Assembly (NCBI GenBank): GCA_005408345.1
Contig: SEMN01000141.1
Location: 1 to 64,000, forward strand
Direction of reading: 5' to 3'
DNA length: 64,000 nucleotides
DNA from: Macquaria australasica
Lineage: Eukaryota > Chordata > Actinopteri > Centrarchiformes > Percichthyidae
Both the position numbers and the translations under genes were made by a program. The notes under the pieces are model-generated. The model was not told where the DNA came from. It did not search any database and worked only from the letters and a program-made list of their open reading frames with translations. Numbering within the stretch: the first letter of the stretch is position 1; each line of letters starts with the position of its first letter. Below are positions 47,549-57,692 of this stretch, piece after piece.

Positions 47549-48214
47549 TGTTATGTGCCAGACAGGGGCAGGTGTGTTTTGACCCCCCCCCCCCAATCTG
47601 ACTTCTCTCCTGGTGCTATCTCACTGATTGATTTCCACATGTGCAGTCCGGTTGAGTTACCGTTAGTTCCCTCAGACTTCAGGCTGGCCTATCACCACTC
47701 GGGGACCTCAATTAAAGGAGCTCATCATAGAAACTCACTGTTTTCATTTTTTTTCTCTGCTCTTGGCCTTCCTGAGCTATTGTTTCTTGTGAGAGACCTT
47801 GTGAAATTACTAGAGAAAGGTCTGTGGTGGGAGGTTAGAGAACTAGGTAAGTTGGGGGTACCCTTTACACTGAACACATGTAGTGTCTTTTTGTTAGAAA
47901 CACTAGGCTAGTGGTTGGTGCAACCTTTGTACTGTTATTTGGTGAATTTCCTTTTTCTTTAGTCAAGCCAGCTAGGCTTTTTGTTTGTTGTTCTTTTTCA
48001 AAGTTAGGATATAGCCAGGCCTGGTTTTGTTACGTTGATTTCAGTTAATTTGGAGCAACCATTGTGTCCCGTCCTCATCCACATGTTAAGCATTTGTTAT
48101 GAGAAATCCTGACATTAAACTAGCTTTCCTGTTTCACCTCTACTCTGTCTCTGAGACTCCTTTATTGTCGTGTTGTCGTCTCCGTCCACCCCTAGTTTCC
48201 AAAGGGGACGTAAC
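47549..48214 (-). mobile_element. TGTTACG-ended DNA transposon copy 3, longest copy
   Basis: A 666-bp element with ends TGTTATGTGCC and GGGGACGTAAC, flanked by ATCAT on each side. It contains a C-run (about 47,582-47,592). No transposase frame. It holds the ~200-bp interior missing from copy 1. Confidence 0.72.
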
Positions 48215-49026
48215 ATCATGGTTGTGGGTTTCACATCACATGTGCAAGTCATTTCATAACAAAACTTTTACTGTTGTAGTTCATGAACATACAGAATATA
48301 TCTGGTGTCAGATTGAATATGTTAAGTTATAGTAGCACCTTCATATTCAACAATAATCAGTTCCAATGATGTGAAATGTATAATGTCAATACACGATGTT
48401 TTGTCTCCATAGTCACATCACTTATTCATAAAAATAAATGCCAACATGATCATCAGTCATCAAAAGAAGCAGACGGGATGATCACAGTGACATCAGTTCT
48501 TGCTGTTAAATATCTCACGTTACACTAAACAGAAATTATTTAAATAAGTCAGTCAGTTATTATTGATAGACCACAGAAATGTTTGCAGTTAAAAGGGCTT
48601 TAAGAAGTGTTTGGTTTGACTGTCTGAAAAGCACTTTGAGTTCAATCATTTTTAAACTTCTTCTTGAACACAGAGAAAATCATAAATTTAATATAGTGTT
48701 AAACCTGAAACATAAAAATCTAAGTGATCAATAATCAAATGGTGCAGTTGAATTATGGGATACAACATGGATGTTAAATTATGTGCACAAGTCAACTAAA
48801 TGAAAGTTCTTGTAGAAGTAACATACAATTTTAGCAACACTGTGGTGATTATGAGATGCTGTTGTACATCAGAGAAGTGGTTTATGCAGCAAAAACATTC
48901 TACAGTATAAACATTTGGACTTTTTTTCCGGTTTGAGTATTACTTTTATAATTTTATAACAGACTTCAGAAAGCAGAAGTGAGTGGAGTTAGTGAGGAGG
49001 TTTTTGTCACAGTGTCAATCACTGTG

Positions 49027-49485
49027 ATACGTGCTCTTTAGCAGAGTCGTCCCATGTTTGACAGTAATAGACTGCTGAGTCTCCCTCCTCCACATTGTTG
49101 ATGATCAAACGATAATCTGATGTTGACTGATGAGTAGATGTGAACTTGGGAGAGGAGAATTCAGAGCCATACTTTACAGAGCTCCAGCTGTGATAAAACC
49201 TCAGTACATACTGAGGAACTCCTCCAGGAATCTGTTTATACCAGCGAGCAGCACTGCCAGTAACAGTCCCCAGGTTACAGTCCATGGTGGCTGTCTCTCC
49301 TTTCCTCACCGTCACAACAGGCTTCTGTGTCACCACCGTCACACCACTCACACCTGGAAACAACAAGATGACATGGAGTCAAGAGAAACACACAGACTGA
49401 TGAATCCAACATGAGGTCAAAGCTGCAGTAAGTCAGCCTCCTTACATGTTAGAGCAGTGATGAGAGTGCAGAGGGTCCCCAGCAT
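49027..49485 (-). CDS. IgL V segment V14, family A
   Basis: Leader 49,446-49,485; V exon 49,027-49,353. CDR1 NLGTVTGSAAR, CDR2 as in V13, CDR3 QTWDDSAKEHVS. Consensus RSS 48,999-49,026. Family A promoter with TATTAAA, module upstream. Most distal V of the C5 group. Intact. Confidence 0.93.
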
Positions 49486-49744
49486 GTTGACAGTGTGTGC
49501 TGAGAATGGCCTTGTAACTTGGAAAGTGAGCTTACTGCTGACAGATTGGAGGGTTTGGAGGATGAGGAGAGGAGGTGCTGGAGGAGCAATTTAATACAAC
49601 ACTGAAACTGAGAGTGACTGACAGGAGGAGGAGCTTTGGTTCAATCTGCATGGCTTGTCACATTTGTTGGTCTCTTATCTTCTATTTTCATATCTGATTC
49701 ATAGGTTTTTGACATTTTGACAACATCTATTACAGGATATAAGC

Positions 49745-49983
49745 TTTGGCTCGGCACACATGAACATAATTCACATATATTAGAGATAAACTGTCTCTAA
49801 TTGATCAAATGACAGTAATTAAACATCAGTGTGTTTCCAGTCAGAGACAGTTCCCTCTGATTTTACAGAGAGCTGACACTTGACCTCTTCATTTACATGG
49901 AGCTATAAATAAGGAGAGGAGGCCTGCAGGTGCATCCTGGGAAGGAAGAGAGGGAGGAGTAGAGAGGTGATGCTTCACTGACG
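49745..49983 (-). promoter_or_regulatory. Conserved 5' module upstream of V14
   Basis: Full copy between C6 and V14, with the octamer-like, TATAAATA and CAGGTG motifs. Confidence 0.55.
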
Positions 49984-50514
49984 GAGGATGAAAACTCAGT
50001 TTCATTTGCTCATTTTATCTGATTTTTCTAACGTCTTAACTACTGCAAGTAACTAAAACCAGGCAAAGTAATATTAATCTCTCTGTTGTGCTTTTATTCC
50101 AAATTAACACCTAATAACAATGTAGCTTTCTGAATTTAAATATGCATATTCAAGTAAGACTTAAACAGAAATGTCTGTTATCTATGTGTCCTGGATTAAC
50201 TGTAATTATCAGTGAGATGAACATCAGGAGAAAAACAAAATCTAGTGAACGTAACAAAAGAAGATTTTTATTGTAAATGATGTTTTCATGAAAACAAATA
50301 AACACAAGCACATTTTTATTCAGTTTTTTGTTTGTTTTATTGAATGAGTCTTGAAAAATGCAGCAATTGCAAAGCTGATACAACACCTCCACCTAACTGT
50401 CACAACATTTATTACAAGCATGCAGACACGTCTTTTCTAACATGTAAACCTTGTAATGAGCAAACAGCACAAACAGTAAAGAAGCAGATTTGAAATGGTC
50501 ATTCTGCTCCTCTA

Positions 50515-50840
50515 CTATTCTCCAGTGGGACAGTCTGACTTGTTGATGTTTTTCTCTGAAGGCTGGGAGCCCAAAGACACTTTACATGTGTAAACCTTAT
50601 CCAGGTTCCAGTCTGACGTCTGGATGGCCAGATAGCTGCTGATTTGGAAAGTCTGGTCTGGTTGCCGAACAGCGGTGCTGGTAGAGATCCCACTGCTCAC
50701 TGGACTCCCACCAGCCAACCAGGTCACATCTGCAAAAGGCACAGACTGACTGGACAGACAGACCAGAGTGGCTTTGTTGGACTGGAGCTCAGCACTGGAC
50801 GGAGGGAAGACTGTCAGGACAGGAGGAGGGAGGCTGGAGC
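50515..50840 (-). CDS. IgL constant domain exon C6
   Basis: A 326-nt exon whose encoded domain matches that of C1. Poly(A) signal (reverse) 50,408-50,413. Spliced from J6. Serves V15 and V16. Intact. Confidence 0.95.
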
Positions 50841-51650
50841 CTGAAAATACATGAAGGACATTCATCAAATAACTAGGAGTGAAGTCTTTAATACAAAGCA
50901 TCACAGTAACAGATTCCTAAATTTGTTGTGTTGACAATATAACAAATATGTTGAAGTAAAACATTTTAAATCATCACCTAAAATATGAGCAGAGTTGATT
51001 TTGTTTAATAAAACCTACAAATCACAAACTTAAAATATAATGACAAAGACATTGATGATTAAAACATCCATGAAGTCACCTTCTGTGTCTTACAAAATGG
51101 TATTTGAATTCAAGTATAATCATTTCAGTCACTTTGAGAAATAAAGGTAGTAACTTTGCTCTAGTGGTTTCTATTTAAATAGAAAAAAAGTCAGCCAATA
51201 TATAATTTAGAAAAATTCAAAAGAATAGAAAAGTAGTAAATGAACATTACAAGCACAGTAATGTAGAATTGATATCACAATGTAAAATATTCTTGACAGG
51301 TTATTTAACATAGGGTTTTGCAATATTAAAACTAGTCATAAGTTGTCAAAATAAATAAGCACAATCTTGTAAATTTTGCCCAACAGTTGAAAATACTTCA
51401 GCCATTAAAAAACTTTGCTTGAATGTTTCTAGAAATTATGTAAAATGTTGTGATCATTTGCAAATCTTTCAATTGTCTTCAGAGACAGTGTGATATCAAA
51501 GCAGATGTAAAAAAAATCAATCTATTACTCACTGAACAACGTGTTAAATATTTTAAACAATTAGCAACATATAAGTTGATTATTTTCTTCTTAATATGAA
51601 TCAGAAACAGAAAATCTTTCTTGTTGTATGATCAGTTAAAAAGTACTTAC

Positions 51651-51723
51651 TTGTCACAATCAGCTTGGTGCCTTGTCCGAATACCACAGTGATTCAGTTT
51701 GTACACATGGCTGTACAAAAACC
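51651..51723 (-). CDS. IgL J segment J6 with 23-bp RSS
   Basis: J coding 51,651-51,684 (VFGQGTKLIVT). Heptamer 51,685-51,691, 23-bp spacer, nonamer 51,715-51,723. Consensus, GTAAGT donor. Confidence 0.92.
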
Positions 51724-51979
51724 TCCTGACTCTCACTAATGAGGGGAGTGGAACTGAAACATCCTGTTGAGACCAACTTTCACTGTCAGCATCTCATTCC
51801 CTTCATCAGTCTGCTTATATTCCAAAACACTGCTGGACTTGAGGACTGACTCTGGATCTTCTGTTGCATCATGTTGTTTTCATGGTTTTGTTAAAGTCCA
51901 AATATCATCATCAAACTGAGATTAACAATTGTGAAAATGCTCTCAGAATTGATAAAAGCTGTAGTGAGTCTCTCATTGA

Positions 51980-52007
51980 GGTTTTTGTCACAGTGTAAAT
52001 CCCTGTG
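51980..52007 (-). promoter_or_regulatory. RSS of V15 with altered heptamer
   Basis: The coding-strand heptamer reads CACAGGG (position 6 T to G), with a 12-bp spacer and consensus nonamer ACAAAAACC. The CAC core is intact, so lowered rather than lost recombination is expected. Confidence 0.85.
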
Positions 52008-52462
52008 ATACAGCTGCATCTGCAGAGTCGTCCCATGTCTGACAGAAATACTGAGCAGAGTCTCCTTCCTTTGCCCGCTTAATGATGAACTGGTAATCTA
52101 TGTCTGATGAGGATTTAGAGTTGAATCGGTCTGAGGCGAATCCTGATCCAAAGTCGAGTGAACTGTACTCATGGTGAAATGCCAGAACATACTGAGGAGC
52201 TTCACCAGGAACCTGTTTATACCAACTGACATAATTTCCGTCATATCTCTCAATGTTGCATTTGAGAACAACCTCTTGTCCTGTAGAAACTGTGTGGACA
52301 GCAGGCGTCTGGGTCAGCACGATCACTGCATCAACATCTGTCAACACACACAGAAAGATACATGAGTGAAAGGTTTCTGAGTGAAAATATGGGCTATAAA
52401 AGGAACCAGAAGAATATCTTACATGTTAGAGCAGTGATGAGAGTGCAGAGTGTCCCCAGCAT
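52008..52462 (-). CDS. IgL V segment V15, family B
   Basis: Leader 52,423-52,462 with one silent change; V exon 52,008-52,337. CDR1 YDGNYVS as in V2, CDR2 around AFHHEYSSLDFG, FR3 KEGDSAQYFC, CDR3 QTWDDSADAAVS. The exon is intact, but the RSS heptamer is off consensus, so the reading frame runs through it. It lies 0.32 kb from J6. It is the positional counterpart of V2 in the mirrored cassette but clearly a different segment. Confidence 0.92.
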
Positions 52463-52599
52463 GTTGTCAGTGTGTGGTGTAAACGTCCCTTACTGTCCAG
52501 CTGAGAGGTGAGCAGGGTTGGAGTGTGAGGAGAAGAGAGACTGAAGCTTATAAAGACACTGACGAGAGGAGAAGAGGAGGAGGAGGAGTTTCAACACTG

Positions 52600-53807
52600 T
52601 TTCCATTCATTAATCAACTACATCATGTTTGTGAGTTTCACTTTATGAACTTGGATCATTTCAAAAACATTTTTCATATCTTCTGTTGTTCACAAACACG
52701 TTTTCATATTGTTCTGCAAACATCATAAACCTCAGACTATAGATGATCTGTCAGGTCAATGTAGTATTTTTATTTGATCATTGTTCAGCTTTGTGGGAAA
52801 GAACAGACTGTTTTTGTCATATTTGTGTAAGTAAGTAATATTTCTGTTGTTCCTGTTGTCTTTTGAATAATGTTGATGTCCTTCTCATGAATATTATTAA
52901 CTCCAGAGGTTGTATAAATTCATTTTCTGTTAAACATGCTGTTATAATGTTAATGAGAAATCAAGTGGAGATGATCACAAACAAAATATAATTTCATCTG
53001 TTCTAAGGTTCATGTTTTCTTCCAGTTGTATATTACAGTATGTGTAAACAGTGTTATATAATAAACAGGGTGTTGAGTTTATGTAACTGTTTATCTCTCG
53101 TCTCTGTTTTATCACATTTCAAGTAATTTGCTCTCACTGAAGCAGCATGCTCCGACTCCTGTGTTTAATTTATTGGAAACACATCATGAATCACTAAATC
53201 TATACGACATGTTGTCAGGTGAATGTAGCATTTTCATTCATTGTGTTTGAGCTTCACATTACATGACTTTTAGTGTTTGTAACTTTTGGTTGCCTGATGA
53301 TCTTTGGACCTGTTCATGAAGAAGGAAAAATGCAACTAGATTAATATTTAATACAAGTATTTGTGTAACAATCATCACTACATGTGCACCAGAGGATTTA
53401 TATCAAGAACATTTTATCACATTATCTGAATTTAGATCAGCAAATGAGAAGCTGCTGCAAACTTTCTATAACTTGATTTTTTCATGATGAGTAGAAAGAG
53501 ACATAATATTTACTATAAACAGTGATTTTTACAACAGTGTCATAGATTATAACTTGCGTTTTAGTGGTTTACATGTACTTTGAGCAAATTGTCTGTTTTT
53601 GTATTAAAGTATGTACACATGACATACCATATTTAACCACCACTAGGAAAGATCTGAGGATTTCTTTGAGAATCCAATAAAAGGGTTTAGAAGTTTGAAA
53701 ATATATTTTAAATATTTATGTGGAGAAGTTACAGAAAGCATTGGCTGATGGGTTCACTCCCAGTCAAGATGCATCAGCAGGTCAAAAAGCAGAAGTGTTA
53801 GTGAGGA
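52600..53807. other. V16-V15 intergenic stretch
   Basis: No exon seen. The high-identity right arm begins inside it near 53,418. Confidence 0.6.
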
Positions 53808-53835
53808 GGTTTTTGTCACAGTGTAAATCACTGTG

Positions 53836-54294
53836 ATGCGTACTCATTAACAGAGGTGTCCCATGTTTTACAGTAATAGACTGCTGAGTCTCCCTCCTCC
53901 ACATTGTTGATGATCAAACGATAATCTGATGTTGACTGATGAGTAGATGTGAACTTTGGAGAGGAGAATCCAGAGCCATATGTTGGAGAGCTATGGCTGT
54001 GATAAAAATATAATACAAACTGAGGAACTCCTCCAGGAATCTGTTTGTACCAGCGAGCTTCATTGTTAGTAACAGTCCCCAGGTTACAGTCCATGGTGGC
54101 TGTCTCTCCTTTCCTCACCGTCACAACAGGCTTCTGTGTCACCACCGTCACACCACTCACACCTGGAAACAACAAGATGACATGGAGTCAAGAGAAACAC
54201 ACAGACTGATGAATCCAACATGAGGTCAAAGCTGCAGTAAGTCAGCCTCCTTACATGTTAGAGCAGTGATGAGAGTGCAGAGGGTCCCCAGCAT
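53836..54294 (-). CDS. IgL V segment V16, family A (mirror of V1)
   Basis: Leader 54,255-54,294; V exon 53,836-54,162, encoding the same protein as V1 (CDR1 NLGTVTNNEAR, CDR3 KTWDTSVNEYAS). Consensus RSS 53,808-53,835. Family A promoter: TATTAAA and a CTGCAT octamer-like site near 54,451-54,458. It is the most distal V of the whole - strand array. Intact. Confidence 0.93.
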
Positions 54295-54737
54295 GTTGTC
54301 AGTGTGTGCTGAGAATGGCCTTGTAACTTGGAAAGTGAGCTTACTGCTGACAGATTGGAGGGTTTGGAGGATGAGGAGAGGTGCTGGAGGAGCAATTTAA
54401 TACAACACTGAAACTGAGAGTGACTGACAGGAGGAGGAGCTTTGGTTCAATCTGCATGATTTGTCATACTGTTTTATTTGTCATCATTATTATCAGTGTA
54501 GGTGATTTCCTCGACCCCCCAAAAATGTTATAATATCAGGATCTGAAAAGATTTCCTCCAGTTTTATTGCAATAGAATTGTTACATTGTCCAGTTCCTTA
54601 TGATAGGTATTCATGCCATGATCCAAGTTTATATAATCTTTGAATTTTTATATTTCCTTGCTTTAGTAGGAGTTTTCAAATATCATCTTTATTTGATTCA
54701 CAAGCTTTTCACAAGTTAGAAGGAGACACCTCTTACA

Positions 54738-54918
54738 GGATATAAGCTGTGGCTCTGCACACATGTATACCAATACATATGTAAAAAGCAAAAAAGACAA
54801 TAATTAAAATATTAGTTTCTTTCCAGTTAAGGACAGTTTTACAGAAACCTGACACGTAACCTCTTAATTTACATGAAGCTAAATAAAGGCAGGAGGCCTG
54901 CAGGTGCATCCTGCTGAT
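54738..54918 (-). promoter_or_regulatory. Conserved 5' module, divergent copy upstream of V16
   Basis: Mirror of 5,955-6,135, with CAGGTGCATCC and ATTTACATGAAG. It marks the outer end of Ig-related sequence on this side. Confidence 0.5.
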
Positions 54919-55658
54919 GAGAGAGAGGAGCTGAAAATGAGCCCTCACTTCTGGTGAAATCTAGATTTTTCTTTTTGTGCGTGTGTGTGTACATGTGTGT
55001 ATGTGTCTTTTTAACTGTTTCAATCAGTAAGAGTGCCCTCTGTGCCTTCATAATAGTAATCCAGTGCTGCTCTCTAGTGTGCATTCAACAGAACAACAAC
55101 TGCCTGTACTGTATATTTTCCCTTTAGTTATTGTGATAAGGTTGTGCAGATTAATCCACACAAAGTCAAACAAATAATGTTTCATCTATTGAAAGAAATG
55201 TGTGCAAAGAAAGTATTAAAGACTACTTGAGTAATTTTATTCAATTGCGTCTTCAATTTAAATATATAAATAATGCAAAACATACATAGTGAAATAGTAA
55301 ATAGCACAATGCAATGTAATAAACATTTGTTAAATGTGATTTTTTTTTTACTTTGATGCTTGAGAGAGGTAGCCTGCTGTGGTCTCACACAATGACTTTT
55401 GTCTGCTTTACTGCTGACAACCAGCAGAGGGTCAATAGCAATTATAAATGTGTGTGTGTGTGTGTGTGTGACAGAGAGAGAGACACACACACACTTCCAT
55501 AGTCACACAAATGTGTACTTAAGTTTTTTGCTATTTTCATGATTTTTATTATTTTTATTTTTTATTATTCTTATTATTGTTTTAATATCATTATTACCTG
55601 ATGCTTTGGCAATATTGTCGTTGTTACATTCATGCCAATAAAGCAAACTGAATTGAAT

Positions 55659-55705
<47 letters not shown>

Positions 55706-57610
55706 GTCTGTGCATTTGGAGTCAATTTGAGCAATCAACAAATCGTTTGCACAAATCTACAGAGCAGAAAACCTGCCAGAATAAACAGTCAAGTCCAACA
55801 GAACCAACAACATGATTCAGAGGAATATCCCAGGTCAGTTGGGCCACAGCAAAAGGAACACTTGTCTGCACTCAGGCATGCATATTTATGCATCCAGCCT
55901 CTACATCATTTGAAAAGGTGCACATACAGTAAACATGAGGACACTGGCTGATTGTGTAGAAAACTGTTAAACAGAAGGCCAAATCTGGTTTTAGCCTGAG
56001 TAGATTTGGCATATCAGTTTAATATAGCCTACTAGGTATATTACCAACTCTTGTTAAATGAGGGGAGTTTTATTTTTTATTAAATGCTGTTAAACTGGGT
56101 AATGTTGGCTAAAAAAGTACAGTATGACTGTTGGGGTCAACTTTTTTTCATCTTCTCAACCTTCACATTTTTAACACACTACTTCACACTTCCATTTTTT
56201 CTCTGCTAAAAGGTTTTTTTGGGGGATTATCGAGGGTCTAAGGACAGAGGGTATTTGTATGCTGTACAGATTGTAAAGCCCCTTGAGGCAAATTGTGATT
56301 TGTGATATTGGGCTATATAAATAAAATTGACTTATCTTAACAATGACGTGTGACGCCTGTGCTGCCTGCCTTTCCTGCCATTCCTCACCTGTCCACTAGT
56401 CGCCCTGTTCAGCCAGTCACCTGACCATTAGCTACTTTCCTACACAGCTGTCAACCTGCATGTCTTTTCCAGTAACCTTCCTACTGCATTTCAACAATGT
56501 GCTTAAAAATAAAACTTAACTCTGCAAGTGACTCATGCTGCCGGCGATATTTAACAGCGACAGAACAATCTGGCCATGATGGTCTCACCAGACTCTTTTA
56601 CTGGCCAAGTGCTCCAGGGTGTCTGAAGCCAACCATGCTGTTGCCCTTGCAACCGGCCTGCGGACAGCTGTTTGTGTGCTGGTCTGTATACGGAGCCCGG
56701 CCCTCTGTGTCCTTCTTCGCCTCCGCCCGGACAGACCTGGTGGGATGTCAGGATAGGAGGTATGGTGATGCCTGTGGACCCCCAACTTAAGTTAAAACAT
56801 ATGGAAGTATTTCAGTAAAATATCCTGTTCAAAACGAGCCAACACACACATACTTCAGCGCGCGCGCACGCACGATCACCAGCAGGAGTCCTCTCGCAAT
56901 GGCTGCGTCAAGTGTGCCAGAGAAAGCCCCGGAGCACTACGCGATTTTGTCTTCAAAATAAAATAAAAACATTAGCCTTCTGATACATGAATACGTTTTT
57001 ATTTTGAAAGCTGTAAACGGAAGTGCTTTTATACTTTATTTCGCTTGACACTGGTGCAAGATGTCGCTCAGTCTTTCTGTACCGAAGCTGAAACCCAAAT
57101 GCGCATCGCTGACCGACGCATCTTTTTAAAACGAACCAGCTGCTCTCCATAAAAAAACGAGCATTTTACATGTAATACGGGACAAAGAGCAACCAGAGGT
57201 TTATTCTGAAAGGAACACAAACGGGAGATTACCAAATGTTTGGAGCAATCAAGATTGTACAGTGTATAAAATCGGTGTAAATAACGGATAAGCCATTCAC
57301 CGGGTGACCGAGTGGGTACACTAAACCTGTCCAGAACAGTCAAATGAAAGAAGGCGCGAGACGGGATTTTGTTGTCAAGCAAGTAAACTAACAGATGTGG
57401 TAAAATGTCAACATCTGTCTCCAGATCTGTTCGAGCTGAAGGTGGAGCAGGATTTTCGGGGGGCTCTCTGTGAAGTGCGATGGAATAAAATGCTGCGCAT
57501 TACTGCTTCTACTACAGGTTACTTGAATCTTAAACGCACCTGAGTCGGGAATTTATTCTTGACCTGTTCGTGTTTAGGTTTTTGCTGTCTTCTGCAACGC
57601 AACGAGGAGG
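54919..57610. other. Non-Ig flank of right arm
   Basis: Mirror of the left arm. It contains GT and GA microsatellites (about 55,448-55,470 and 55,666-55,702), dispersed repeats near 55,590-55,660 and 56,225-56,342, and a GC-dinucleotide run near 56,858-56,872. No exon I can support. Sequence just before 57,611 may hold the promoter and 5' UTR of the next exon. Confidence 0.5.
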
Positions 57611-57692
57611 ATGGTCTTTGCCCTACATGTGATTGTCATGTCTTCGGCGTTTTTCAATCCCAGTTTTGCCTTCAGCTCCCACTTTGATACAG
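57611..57692 (+). CDS. First coding exon of an unidentified secreted or membrane protein (right-arm copy)
   Basis: ATG at 57,611, then 27 codons plus one base to an ACAG|GTAAGG donor. The peptide starts MVFALHVIVMSSAFFNPSFA with a hydrophobic core and small residues before a polar SSHFDT, consistent with a cleaved signal peptide. Transcription runs toward the single-copy DNA at the window's right end, so this is more likely the genuine copy of the pair. No second exon was recognised before 64,000, implying a first intron longer than 6 kb. I do not recognise the gene. Confidence 0.55.
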
